From a virus, in the IMG/VR virus record IMGVR_UViG_3300045999_001521, positions 1-36,725 of that record: DNA of 36,725 bases, one strand, 5' to 3'. This document shows positions 7,261 through 14,952 of the stretch, piece after piece (within the stretch, counting starts at the first letter, position 1; each line of letters begins with the position of its first letter). The position numbers and the translations under genes are program-made. The notes under the pieces were generated by a model, which searched no databases, was not told the origin of the DNA, and saw only the letters and a list, made by a program, of their open reading frames with translations.

Positions 7261-9054
7261 ATGGCTAACCAGATGATAGCACTTCAGGCGCGTAACCCAC
7301 AGCTTCCTGATCCTGCGCGTCAGACCGCGCAGTATGCAAACATGATGAACATGGCGCGCCAACAAGAAGCGGCGCAGCGTCAAGCCGCGCTGGCGCAGCA
7401 AACGATGGATATTAACCAAGCGCGGGAAAAACGCGACGTAGAAAAGTTTAGTATGGACCAATCAACAGCATTAGTGTCTGCGTTAGGCACCGGCTTGATA
7501 GGTATATTACGTGACCCAAGCGACGCAAGTTTAGGCCAAGCCGCCCAAACTTTTGCCTCGGTTGGTATGGACCCTGAAAAATTTGGTGGTGTGCTGTCAC
7601 AAATACAGGGTATATCCGACCCAAATGACCGCAAACTGTTCGCACTGCAATTTATCGCGCAGTCTGAACCGGCGCGCGCCGCGCTTAAGTTTGTTATGCC
7701 CGACGTAAAAGAAACACAGATAGGTGACGATACGGTATTTACCGATAACAACGCTAACTCACCTACTTTTGGTCAAGAACTGTTCAGGCTTAATGTGGCG
7801 CCAGAACGCGCTAAGTTTACTTCAGAAGTTGTTGATAACAGACTATTTAACGTAAATCCCTTTACGGGTGTCGCTGCTGAAGCAACTATCGGCGATCCAA
7901 ATCAAGACCTTACCCCGCCTCCGCGCACACCTACTCTTATCAGTTCTGGTGTTAGGTCGCCATACGCAGTTGGCGGCGGCGTAGGCGCAGGGCAACCGAC
8001 GATAACACCGCCGGTTGCGCCTCAAGGCATAACTCCGCCTGCACCGGCTGTCGGTGGGCCGCGCGGCGGCCCATCCGTAGGTACGGCGGGACGCGGCAAC
8101 ACTGCGGATGTTGTGTATGGTTTCGGCGAATATGGTTCGCCGTCAAAGCCTATTTCGCAGTCAACAATAGGTGAAGTCCAAAAATTCCAGCGCCAGCTTA
8201 TCAACAACACCCGCGGCGCTATTGGTAAAGGCCCCAATATAGGCACCGGCGCTGTCGGTACATATCAGTTTACCTACGGAACGCTCCAAGAATACGCACC
8301 AAAAGTTCTTGGCCCTAATTGGCGCAACAAGACCTTTACCCCAGACGTTCAAGAGCAGCTTGCAAAAGCACTTTACAACGACCGCAAGAGCGGAAATCTT
8401 AAAGACACTTGGGCTGGCCTACCTAATAACCGTCCGGGCCAGTATACAAACGTGCCTTGGGAGCAAGTCCGCGATAAAATTATTCAGGTTGAAAGCGCCG
8501 GCGGTCCTCGCCGCAACGTTGCTACACGTACAGGCGCGGGTACGCCCGCAGGCGCAGGCACAGGTACGCCAGTAACTGTCAGTGAAGCAGTTAAGCTGCC
8601 GGGTAAGAGGCGCGTTTCAAGCCTCGTAGCCGACATGCTTAAAGAATATGATAAACTTAACAGGGCCAAAGCCATCGGGTCTTCTGAGCGCGGCGTGGCG
8701 GAAAATATTTTTGATTATCTTAGCGTCAGCGCGCCGGGTCAAGAAATACAAAAAATGTTTGGCACTAAGGCCAACGACTCACTAGCAAACATTGCTTCTT
8801 CTCGTAAACTGTTAGCTTCCGCGATGGCGGCTGCAATGGGTCTATCGTCAAAACAAGCCGACTCAAACACAGAACTTCAACTTACATTGGCTTCTTTGTC
8901 AGACGCTACCCAAGGGTACCAAGCCGTTACAGACATATTAAAGCGCGTAGACCGCGAATATGGTATGGGTACTGCATCCAGTCGGACACCCACAACTGGC
9001 GGGGCGGGCGGCAAAGATAGACCTTCTCTCGACTCTTTCCGTAGGAAAAAGTAA
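7261..9054 (+). CDS. Ejection protein with embedded lysozyme-like domain
   Basis: This 597-residue internal protein has an N-terminal Gln-rich helical region, a Pro/Gly-rich linker (about 220-275), then a lysozyme-like segment from about 280 to 420. The key pattern is GAVGTYQFTYGTLQEYA, then FTPDVQEQLAKALY, then a WAGLPNNRPG turn. This resembles GH104/transglycosylase-like domains, where a G.YQF loop and a later helix of 'QD..A..L' type frame the active site. A peptidoglycan-cutting domain in the ejectosome would let DNA cross the cell wall, as in T7 gp16. The catalytic Glu is not obvious to me, so activity is inferred. The C-terminal part (440-597) is helical. Confidence 0.78.
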   Translation: MANQMIALQARNPQLPDPARQTAQYANMMNMARQQEAAQRQAALAQQTMDINQAREKRDVEKFSMDQSTALVSALGTGLIGILRDPSDASLGQAAQTFASVGMDPEKFGGVLSQIQGISDPNDRKLFALQFIAQSEPARAALKFVMPDVKETQIGDDTVFTDNNANSPTFGQELFRLNVAPERAKFTSEVVDNRLFNVNPFTGVAAEATIGDPNQDLTPPPRTPTLISSGVRSPYAVGGGVGAGQPTITPPVAPQGITPPAPAVGGPRGGPSVGTAGRGNTADVVYGFGEYGSPSKPISQSTIGEVQKFQRQLINNTRGAIGKGPNIGTGAVGTYQFTYGTLQEYAPKVLGPNWRNKTFTPDVQEQLAKALYNDRKSGNLKDTWAGLPNNRPGQYTNVPWEQVRDKIIQVESAGGPRRNVATRTGAGTPAGAGTGTPVTVSEAVKLPGKRRVSSLVADMLKEYDKLNRAKAIGSSERGVAENIFDYLSVSAPGQEIQKMFGTKANDSLANIASSRKLLASAMAAAMGLSSKQADSNTELQLTLASLSDATQGYQAVTDILKRVDREYGMGTASSRTPTTGGAGGKDRPSLDSFRRKK

Positions 9055-9056
9055 GC

Positions 9057-10895
9057 ATGGCTAAGTTTGATGTCGAAGGCGCGCGCGCTGCGGGTTACAC
9101 CGACGCAGAGATTGCTGACTACTTAGCCGCTGAGGAAGCGTTTGATGCCGCCGCCGCGCGCGAAGCTGGGTATACGGACGCGGAGATTATCGGTTATATT
9201 TCAGCCGCGCCCGCCAAGCCGGTCAAATCCGAACCCGAACCTGACCGTTCGGCTGCACAATACGCGGGTGTTATCTCCAGCGCACTGTTGCCTTACGCTA
9301 CGGCAGCGGGGCTAGGTGCTGCGGCGACCGGCATCCCTACCGGCGGTCTTGGCGCGCCTCTTGGCGCTGCTGCCGGTGTAACGTCGCTAGGTGTTGCTGA
9401 CCTTGGTACAGCCATATATAACTTAGGTGCGACGCTATTCGACGCTGATCGTATTCCGTTGCCGTCAGAGACAATACGTCGTGCTTATCTAAATGTCGGC
9501 ATCGGACGTAAGCCGCAGACGCCGGGGCAAGAAGTTTTGTTCCGTACTGTCGAAGGCGCTGGCGGGGGACTAAGCGGCGCAACAGCATTTAGAGAACTTG
9601 CGCGGACTACTACGCCCGGCGTAACTCGCAACGTCATGCAGGAACTTGGTCGCGGCCCCGGCGTAACTCGCAACGTCATGCAGGAACTTGGTCGCGGCCC
9701 CGGCGTGCAGACTGCGGCTGGCGCTGGCGCGGCTGCGGCTCCTACGATTGCCCGTGAGTATGCTGGCGTTGAAAATCCTCTTGCACAGTTTGGCTTGTCG
9801 GTGGCTGGCGGCATGGCTGGCGGTCGGCTGGCAACGCCGCGCGCTACACCTGTCACATCTGATGAATTAGAGCGGCTAACAAATGCGGCGTATTTGCGTG
9901 CAGAGGAAGCGGGCGTTCAGTTCGACCCCGCTGCTATTTCACAACTAACCCAGAACATTCGCACGTCGCTTTCCGACCCTAAAGTGCAGTTTGATGAGGT
10001 TCTCCACCCAAGGGTGAACCGCGTTTTACAGCGTATAGATGAGGTTATAGCTGACGCTCAAAAAAATAACACGCCGATTTCGTTTTCACAAATGGAAATT
10101 TTACGCCGCGTCGCGCGGACCGCTGGGAGTAGCCTTGATAAAGACGAGCGCCGCTTAACATCCAATATTATTCGGCAGATCGACGACTTTGTGGACGCGC
10201 CGCCCGCTAACGCTGTCATAGCTGGCGATGCCCCCGGTGCAGCGTCCGCTATAAAAGAAGCGCGGACGGCGTATCGCCGCAAAAGCCAAGCTGACAATAT
10301 CAAAAATATGATAGTAGAAAAAGCAACCGATACTGCGGAAGGGCTGTCCGCTAATACGATACGGGCGGCGGCGCGGTCGGTAAGTAAAAGCGAAAGTAAG
10401 AAGCGGGCTTTTGATCCTGTCATTCAAAAACAGATAAAAGATTTGGGCCGCGGCACCGGCGGTCTGTCAACGCTTCAAGGGCTTGGGGTGTTTGGCCCTA
10501 GAATACCCACAACAACACCTGAAATGCTCCGCGCAATCCCTTCTGCGGGCTTGTTGACCGGGTCCGGTACAGCGGCCTACAGCGGTTCGCCGTGGTTAGC
10601 GGGCTTGGGCCTCACAATGGCAGGCACTGGCATGGCATCTAACGCTGCCGCTAACCGGCTTGCCACTAACAGGGTGAACGCAATGATAGATCAGGCGCGG
10701 GGCACGCCTGCCCGCGAAATGTTTAGGCCTCAGATAGCCGCGCAAGTCGCACAGCAGTATAACTTTCCTGACGTAGACCCTGAATCCGGTGAACCACTGG
10801 TAGATGTAGATTTTTCTGAAGGGTATGCCGCGCCGATATACGGCAGGCTACCTAAAGAAAAGCAGTTCGTAAATCTTAATACTATGAGACGTTAA
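9057..10895 (+). CDS. Large ejection protein with tandem repeats, 612 aa
   Basis: This is the third ejection gene, in the P22 gp16 position. Two copies of an AR.AGYTDAEI..Y motif (about residues 9-22 and 34-47) open the protein; this motif recurs at the N-termini of many large phage internal proteins. A Gly/Ala-rich hydrophobic stretch (about 75-130) could insert into membrane. Residues around 187-214 contain a perfect duplicated 14-residue unit, PGVTRNVMQELGRG. The middle (270-440) is strongly helical and charged, and a second Gly/Ala-rich region lies at 505-545. The role is inferred from position and composition: forming or crossing the membrane channel for DNA entry. Confidence 0.75.
   Translation: MAKFDVEGARAAGYTDAEIADYLAAEEAFDAAAAREAGYTDAEIIGYISAAPAKPVKSEPEPDRSAAQYAGVISSALLPYATAAGLGAAATGIPTGGLGAPLGAAAGVTSLGVADLGTAIYNLGATLFDADRIPLPSETIRRAYLNVGIGRKPQTPGQEVLFRTVEGAGGGLSGATAFRELARTTTPGVTRNVMQELGRGPGVTRNVMQELGRGPGVQTAAGAGAAAAPTIAREYAGVENPLAQFGLSVAGGMAGGRLATPRATPVTSDELERLTNAAYLRAEEAGVQFDPAAISQLTQNIRTSLSDPKVQFDEVLHPRVNRVLQRIDEVIADAQKNNTPISFSQMEILRRVARTAGSSLDKDERRLTSNIIRQIDDFVDAPPANAVIAGDAPGAASAIKEARTAYRRKSQADNIKNMIVEKATDTAEGLSANTIRAAARSVSKSESKKRAFDPVIQKQIKDLGRGTGGLSTLQGLGVFGPRIPTTTPEMLRAIPSAGLLTGSGTAAYSGSPWLAGLGLTMAGTGMASNAAANRLATNRVNAMIDQARGTPAREMFRPQIAAQVAQQYNFPDVDPESGEPLVDVDFSEGYAAPIYGRLPKEKQFVNLNTMRR
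9615..9698 (+). repeat. Perfect tandem 42-bp duplication inside an ejection gene
   Basis: Bases 9615-9656 are repeated exactly at 9657-9698, with 8 bases of a third copy following. The unit is in frame and duplicates 14 residues. Perfect nucleotide identity means it is recent or kept identical by slippage. Confidence 0.95.
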
Positions 10896-10897
10896 CA

Positions 10898-11077
10898 ATG
10901 ACAACTATCGACCAGACCCAAGCACAACTCAACACGCACGAACAGGTCTGCGCGTTCCGGTACGAAAGTATCTGCGCGCGGATGAAGCGCATTGAAAAAG
11001 TCGGCATGACTTCCGCCGGCACAATCATTGTGTTGCTAATCGGCATATTAATGAACGTGCTGCAAAAAGGCGTCTAA
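10898..11077 (+). CDS. Small C-tail-anchored membrane protein, 59 aa
   Basis: An ATG at 10898, two bases after the ejection gene, opens 59 codons. The first 40 residues form a charged, amphipathic helix (MTTIDQTQAQLNTHEQVCAF, then RMKRIEKVG), followed by one membrane span near the C-terminus (TIIVLLIGILMNVL) and a basic end. This helix-plus-single-span design resembles XhlA-like lysis accessory proteins. It is the first gene of the lysis block. A holin-helper role is inferred. Confidence 0.72.
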   Translation: MTTIDQTQAQLNTHEQVCAFRYESICARMKRIEKVGMTSAGTIIVLLIGILMNVLQKGV

Positions 11078-11086
11078 GGGGGGCGT

Positions 11087-11275
11087 ATGCGTATAGTCAG
11101 TTTACTACTGGCGGCGCTGGTGCTTGTTGGCTGCGAAGATCGCTACCGCTACGATTGCCAAGACCCAGCGAATTGGGAAGACGAACTCTGCAAGAAGCCG
11201 CGATGCATCGCTATGGGCTACTGCACTGAGTGGCTGATAAATACGGGCGAAGAAGATGAAGATGAAGCCGACTAG
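11087..11275 (+). CDS. Small lipoprotein, spanin-like candidate, 62 aa
   Basis: A signal peptide MRIVSLLLAALVLVG is followed by Cys16 in a lipobox (LVGC), so the product should be lipidated and exported. The mature part is DRYRYDCQDPANWEDELCKK with several Cys, then a very acidic end. Proteins with this DRYRY.CQDP.NW pattern occur in lysis or accessory blocks of aquatic phages. An outer-membrane spanin subunit would fit the place and the lipidation, but I see no clear inner-membrane partner with a coiled coil. AAGGGGGG gives a very strong ribosome site. Confidence 0.78.
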   Translation: MRIVSLLLAALVLVGCEDRYRYDCQDPANWEDELCKKPRCIAMGYCTEWLINTGEEDEDEAD

Positions 11276-11543
11276 CGAATGGACGCCAGAAGAACTGCTG
11301 CGGTTCATCGTCGGCATCGTCCTGTCGCTGACGTTGACGTTCATCGTTGCGACTGTGCTATACTCGTTGGTGTTTGTATCGCAGCCAATGGAAGGGCAGT
11401 CCCCTAACGACGCTGAGTTTTTCAAGTTGATTAACCCGATAGCGACGTTCATTGTCGGGGCGTTGGCAGGACTTATGGCGGGGCAGGGCAGCGGCGCCAT
11501 GCAAAAGAAGAAAAAGGATGAAGAAAATGAGCTTCCTGAATAA
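11256..11543 (+). CDS. Two-span membrane protein, holin-like, 95 aa
   Basis: The gene overlaps the lipoprotein end by 20 bases; starts at 11256 or 11262 are both possible. Residues 14-40 (RFIVGIVLSLTLTFIVATVL) and about 60-78 (IATFIVGALAGLMAG) form two spans joined by a periplasmic or cytoplasmic loop with SQPMEGQSPNDAEFFKLINP. The C-terminus is lysine-rich. Size, two spans and a charged tail fit a class II holin. The next gene encodes a relative with the same INP..........GAL.GL.. second span. Confidence 0.75.
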   Translation: MKMKPTSEWTPEELLRFIVGIVLSLTLTFIVATVLYSLVFVSQPMEGQSPNDAEFFKLINPIATFIVGALAGLMAGQGSGAMQKKKKDEENELPE

Positions 11544-12024
11544 TTTTGAAAGCAAGCATGACGGCGTCAACGACACCGTTGAGTTTGTCGTGCGTGTGGC
11601 AATCGTCACGCTGTCGGCAGTTATCCTTGTCGTCGTGCTGGCGCTGGTCGTTGGCATGTTCGTACCTAATGACGTAGTGGACAGCACTGCCGTCCTTGAG
11701 ATGATTAACCCTGCGTTCCAGACCATCATCGGTGCGCTTGTCGGGCTGCTGGGCGGCTTGAGCCTCAACGCCAATGCGCGTGACGCCGACCCTGAGCCTG
11801 CGCCGGCACCAGAGCCAGAAGCGCCGCTTGAACTGACGCCAGCGATGGCGCCGAAGGTGTACGACGATCCGCAGGCCACAGTCTTTATTGACGAGCCTGA
11901 AGAAGACGATGATGATGACATGGCCCCATGGGAGAAGTACCGTAACGACTTGCGCTACGACGCCAATGGCGACGGCGTGGTTGACGAAAATGACTTTCCT
12001 GATTGGCGGAGTGCGGGTAAATGA
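11527..12024 (+). CDS. Two-span membrane protein with EF-hand-like tail, 165 aa
   Basis: I chose the ATG at 11527 because AAAGGATG lies just upstream; longer starts would run into the previous gene. The first 95 residues mirror the preceding holin-like protein: a span (VVRVAIVTLSAVILVVVLAL), a loop, then EMINPAFQTIIGALVGLLGG. A Pro/Glu/Ala-rich linker and an acidic patch (EEDDDDD) follow. Residues 145-157 read DANGDGVVDENDF, a canonical EF-hand calcium loop with acidic or Asn side chains at positions 1, 3, 5, 9 and 12. The gene overlaps the endolysin start as ATGA. A calcium-sensing holin partner or antiholin is a hypothesis. Confidence 0.75.
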   Translation: MSFLNNFESKHDGVNDTVEFVVRVAIVTLSAVILVVVLALVVGMFVPNDVVDSTAVLEMINPAFQTIIGALVGLLGGLSLNANARDADPEPAPAPEPEAPLELTPAMAPKVYDDPQATVFIDEPEEDDDDDMAPWEKYRNDLRYDANGDGVVDENDFPDWRSAGK

Positions 12025-12632
12025 GCCTTGTAAATCTACAGAAAAAGATAGGGGTGACGGCAGATGGTGCGTTCGGTCCGGGTACATTTAAGGCGGCTGC
12101 GGCTTTTTATAAATTATCACCTGATCGGGCTGCACATTTCTTTGCTCAAACGGCGCATGAGTCGGGCGGCTTCAAGGCGTTCAGCGAGAACCTAAACTAC
12201 AGCGCGAAGGGTCTGCGCGGCATCTTTGGTAAGTACTTCCCGACCGATGCACTGGCCCGCGCTTACGAACGCCAGCCGATGAAAATCGCCAACCGCGTCT
12301 ACGCCAACCGCATGGGCAACGGCCCTGAGAGCAGCGGCGACGGCTGGAAGTTCCGTGGCCGTGGTGCGCTTCAGCTTACCGGACATGACAACTATCAAGC
12401 CTTTGCCAACTACATCAACCGCCCTGAAGTCATGGACAACCCTGACCTTGTGGCTGGTGAACTGTGCTTCGAGAGCGCGTTGTGGTTCTTCGACCGGAAC
12501 AAGCTGTGGGGCATCTGCGACCAAGGCGTCGGCGACGCTGCAATCCTTGCGCTGACAAAGCGTATCAATGGTGGTACACATGGCCTCGACGACCGCAAAC
12601 TGAAAACCAAGAAATACGCTTCTTGGCTGTAA
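12021..12632 (+). CDS. Endolysin, GH19 chitinase-like muramidase
   Basis: This 203-residue protein is a GH19-type lysin that cuts the glycan strands of peptidoglycan. Landmarks are FAQTAHESGGF with the probable catalytic Glu47, the ENLNYSA segment with Glu56, the FRGRGALQLTGHDNY substrate-binding core near residues 113-125, and a TKRINGG segment near the end. The first 30 residues (LQKKIGVTADGAFGPGTFKA) resemble the start of a peptidoglycan-binding repeat but are too short for a full domain. No signal peptide is present, so export depends on the holin. The start overlaps the upstream stop as ATGA. Confidence 0.9.
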   Translation: MSLVNLQKKIGVTADGAFGPGTFKAAAAFYKLSPDRAAHFFAQTAHESGGFKAFSENLNYSAKGLRGIFGKYFPTDALARAYERQPMKIANRVYANRMGNGPESSGDGWKFRGRGALQLTGHDNYQAFANYINRPEVMDNPDLVAGELCFESALWFFDRNKLWGICDQGVGDAAILALTKRINGGTHGLDDRKLKTKKYASWL

Positions 12633-12642
12633 GGAGAGTAAC

Positions 12643-12810
12643 ATGAACTTAAAGAACCTCATCACGAAACTTGTCGTGAAAGAAGCCGCCGGTAAAATCT
12701 TGCCGATGGAAGAAGCGCCGAAGCCTGCCCTTGGTTGGAAAGCCAAGCTGGCCGGCATACTCGCCATCATCGGCGCAGCAGCTACGGCGCTGTCGCAATA
12801 TCTAGCTTAG
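12643..12810 (+). CDS. Small membrane protein after the endolysin, 55 aa
   Basis: An ATG at 12643 with AAGGAGAG upstream opens 55 codons ending TAG at 12808-12810. The first 30 residues are amphipathic and basic (MNLKNLITKLVVKEAAGKIL), and the end is one hydrophobic span (LAGILAIIGAAATALSQYLA). It is the last gene of the rightward virion block. A pinholin-like or antiholin role is plausible given the neighbours. The stop overlaps the stop of the convergent gene. Confidence 0.72.
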   Translation: MNLKNLITKLVVKEAAGKILPMEEAPKPALGWKAKLAGILAIIGAAATALSQYLA

Positions 12811-12938
12811 GTTCGCCTAGCCATCATACGCCCGATCAGTATAACCATCGGGCCTAAGTCTTCAGGTGATTGCCCTGCCTTTAGCATGGCAATCACCATT
12901 TCTAGTGCTTCAGCGGTTGCCGCTGCATGGTCTGTCAT
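12807..12938 (-). CDS. Very small protein, 43 aa, convergent with the lysis block
   Basis: An ATG at 12938-12936 opens 43 codons ending TAA at 12809-12807. Its start overlaps the TGA of the upstream gene as ATGA, which supports coupling. The product is one amphipathic helical segment (MTDHAAATAEALEMVIAMLK) and a basic end (GRMMARRT). A strong plus-strand hairpin lies inside this frame, so the stretch may serve mainly as a terminator and the ORF could be fortuitous. Confidence 0.5.
   Translation of the reverse strand: MTDHAAATAEALEMVIAMLKAGQSPEDLGPMVILIGRMMARRT
12865..12897 (+). terminator. Probable late-operon terminator inside an antisense gene
   Basis: GGTGATTGCC (12865-12874) is perfectly repeated in inverse at 12888-12897 around a 13-base loop, followed on the plus strand by ATTTCT. 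A smaller perfect 7-bp hairpin precedes it (12830-12836 with 12847-12853). Both lie just beyond the last gene of the virion block, where a terminator is expected. Confidence 0.55.
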
Positions 12939-13126
12939 TTCTTTAGCCTCATCATAATCTCGCCGCGTTCGCGCGCCGTCCGCATCGCAGAGTAACGCTG
13001 ATGCAACCGCCGGGCGATGGCCGGGCGCTTGTGCGTCTTCAGTTCCGCGTCCAGCGCATCCTTTAGTTCGCCTTCCGTAAGGTCGGACAGCACGGCAATC
13101 ATCGACCGCCAGTTCAGTTTACTCAT
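12935..13126 (-). CDS. Small basic protein, 63 aa
   Basis: The product is helical and basic: MSKLNWRSMIAVLSDLTEGE, then ALDAELKTHKRPAIARRLHQRY and a C-terminal arginine/lysine-rich helix. No membrane segment or recognised motif is visible. Both ends overlap neighbours as ATGA, so it belongs to the operon of VRR-NUC nuclease and helicase. A nucleic-acid-binding helper is possible from charge alone. Confidence 0.7.
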   Translation of the reverse strand: MSKLNWRSMIAVLSDLTEGELKDALDAELKTHKRPAIARRLHQRYSAMRTARERGEIMMRLKK

Positions 13127-13326
13127 TTGTCAAGTCCTACAATCTGCCTAGCCGTTGCGGGCTGCTCAAGATACGAGATGGAGATTTGGTCGCCTTCTTT
13201 AATTCCGGCGCCTTTGATCATCATCGCTGGCGGTCGGTCGGCGGCGTCCTTATCATAATAGCCAGCCAGCCACGCGCCTTCGTTATTAACATAACGGCAG
13301 ACGTAATGGAAAAACTTAGATCGCAT
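13123..13326 (-). CDS. Small beta-rich protein, 67 aa
   Basis: The product begins MRSKFFHYVCRYVNNEGAWL and contains alternating strands (DQISISYLEQ) with no membrane span. It overlaps the helicase end by 11 bases at its start and the next small gene by an ATGA at its end. I do not recognise the family. The tight operon position suggests a partner or regulator of the helicase unit. Confidence 0.68.
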   Translation of the reverse strand: MRSKFFHYVCRYVNNEGAWLAGYYDKDAADRPPAMMIKGAGIKEGDQISISYLEQPATARQIVGLDK

Positions 13327-14632
13327 CTTTCAACTCCTCTAATGCTATGTCGGACACCGCACGCTTGTCGTGCAGCGCCGCCCATATGCGTTCATCAATA
13401 CTTTTCTCGGTCAACATCACGTAGACCCAGACATCTTTGGTCTGGCCGCTGCGGTGCAGGCGCCCGACCGTTTGCTCGTACAGTTCCAACGACCACGGCA
13501 GCGACAGGAACACCATGTGGCAGCCGCCATGCTGTAGGTTCAGGCCATGTCCTGCCGACTTAGGGTGCGCCAGCAGCAACTCGACCTCACCGCGGTTCCA
13601 GCGTTCGATGACATTGTCGTCGTCCATCGTCTGCGCGTGCGGGAAGCGGCGCTTCAGTTCCGCCAACTCTTCCTGATAGGTGTAGGCGACGATGGTGTTG
13701 GCCCGCTGGTTCTCCGCCAGCAGTTCTTCCAGCCGGTCAAACTTGTGGCTGCTGAACCATATGGACGGCGTGCCTGCGTCGCGGTTGTACACGAAGCCTG
13801 ACGCCATTTGTTGCAGTTTGGTTGTCACCGACGCTGCGTTCTGCGCTACGATCTGGTCGTCGCCGAAACGTGTTACATATTGGCGCTTCATTTCATCATA
13901 TGGTTTACGATCTGTTAACGAAACGCGCACTTCGTTAACATGACACGGCGGCAGCTTGTCCTTATACTCGCCCGGCTCCAGCACGAACGTCGCCGGTTTG
14001 ATACGCGCCATCACCTGTTCGAGAGCGCCGGCTGCCGGAACCCACTGGCCGAAGTCGCGGTTGGTGCAGATGAAATACTGTTGCAGGAACGCACCCTTGG
14101 CGCGGCCCAGCAGCGTCTGGTCGATGATCTTGCACTGACCGAAGACATCCTCAAGGCCGTTCGCCGTGAACGATCCTGTCAAGCCCCAGCGTACCTTGAC
14201 GTTAGCCAGCAGCTTGTCCAGCGCCTTGAAGCGTTTGCCGCTGGGGTTCTTCAGCCGCGTCAGTTCGTCGAACACAATCCCGTCGAAGCCAGATAAATCC
14301 TCTAGCTTATCTAGGTTGTCATAGTTAATGACGACGACACTGGCGTCGCTCCGCAACGCATCCACCCTTTGCGCTGGCGTGCCGACAGCCAGCGCAGGAG
14401 CGACGCCAGACCATTTCGGTGCTTCGACAGGCCACACATCCGTACAGACGCGCTTCGGCGCTACCACCAGCCAGCGTTTGACATGGCCGTCGCGCAGCAT
14501 CTCGTCCATCGCCGTCAAGGTGATGGCGGTCTTGCCCGCGCCGACAGGCGCAAGGATCATGGCGCGGTCGCGTTCGTACAGGAACGTCGCCGCCTGCTCC
14601 TGATACGGCCTTAGCTGAAGCGTTTGAGCCAT
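13316..14632 (-). CDS. SNF2-type superfamily 2 DNA helicase
   Basis: I place the start at 14632 (MAQTLQLRPYQEQ) because AGAGGA stands 9 bases upstream; an in-frame start 24 bases earlier lacks such a site. The 438-residue protein has the Q-like RPYQEQ element (about 8-13), Walker A APVGAGKTAIT (28-38), a DEAH-type box in the form FDEL (121-124), motif III as GLTGSF, and a helicase C domain ending in the motif VI sequence YEQTVGRLHRSGQ. It is compact, as phage SNF2 helicases usually are, and lacks accessory domains. It overlaps the VRR-NUC gene by 22 bases, and the two probably act together on replication or recombination intermediates. Confidence 0.88.
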   Translation of the reverse strand: MAQTLQLRPYQEQAATFLYERDRAMILAPVGAGKTAITLTAMDEMLRDGHVKRWLVVAPKRVCTDVWPVEAPKWSGVAPALAVGTPAQRVDALRSDASVVVINYDNLDKLEDLSGFDGIVFDELTRLKNPSGKRFKALDKLLANVKVRWGLTGSFTANGLEDVFGQCKIIDQTLLGRAKGAFLQQYFICTNRDFGQWVPAAGALEQVMARIKPATFVLEPGEYKDKLPPCHVNEVRVSLTDRKPYDEMKRQYVTRFGDDQIVAQNAASVTTKLQQMASGFVYNRDAGTPSIWFSSHKFDRLEELLAENQRANTIVAYTYQEELAELKRRFPHAQTMDDDNVIERWNRGEVELLLAHPKSAGHGLNLQHGGCHMVFLSLPWSLELYEQTVGRLHRSGQTKDVWVYVMLTEKSIDERIWAALHDKRAVSDIALEELKDAI

Positions 14633-14886
14633 GCGTCCACATCCTCTACTGACCACAGGCAGGCGTAGTGCTGCTTGGTGTGCGCCATCTCATCAGAAAA
14701 GATACGCTGCAACGCAGACAGCCGACCGTTAGGCTGCTTCAGTTCCACGAACCAAGCCTCGCCGTTGGGCATACATGCTATGCGGTCGGCCACACCGATC
14801 TGCGTAACGCTGCGGAATTTGTAGGCGAAACCGCCGAGTGCCCGCACACGTTTACAGAAGTACCGCTCTATTTCTTTCTCAGTCAT
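14611..14886 (-). CDS. VRR-NUC domain nuclease, 91 aa
   Basis: The whole protein is a single VRR-NUC domain, the compact PD-(D/E)XK-like nuclease fold found as stand-alone proteins in phages. Active-site landmarks are an N-terminal Glu helix (MTEKEIERYF), GVADR at 31-35 with the metal-binding Asp34, and FVELK at 46-50 with Glu48 and Lys50. A Gln and helix (LSALQRIF) follow as in the family. It probably resolves branched DNA with the coupled helicase. It is the first gene of the leftward operon. No clear ribosome site precedes its ATG. Confidence 0.87.
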   Translation of the reverse strand: MTEKEIERYFCKRVRALGGFAYKFRSVTQIGVADRIACMPNGEAWFVELKQPNGRLSALQRIFSDEMAHTKQHYACLWSVEDVDAWLKRFS

Positions 14887-14924
14887 GCGGGTTAGCTACT
14901 ACAAAATTTTTTGCATTTCAAGGC

Positions 14925-14952
14925 TTGCATCAAATTTTGTTGTCTGTATGAT
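14925..14952 (+). promoter_or_regulatory. Sigma70-like promoter for the replication block
   Basis: TTGCAT (14925-14930) and TATGAT (14947-14952) are separated by 16 bases in the A/T-rich gap between two divergent operons. The predicted start is near 14959, about 24 bases before the ATG at 14983, which has AAAGGAAGG as ribosome site. A weaker leftward TTGAAA element lies at 14921-14916. Confidence 0.62.

Noticed and set aside
11452-11526. Longer start for the EF-hand-type membrane protein
   Set aside because: The added residues are the shifted frame of the preceding gene and are very basic; ATG 11527 has a good site.
12807-14886. Lysogeny module on the leftward strand
   Set aside because: No integrase, repressor or attachment site is visible; the genes are nuclease, helicase and small unknowns.
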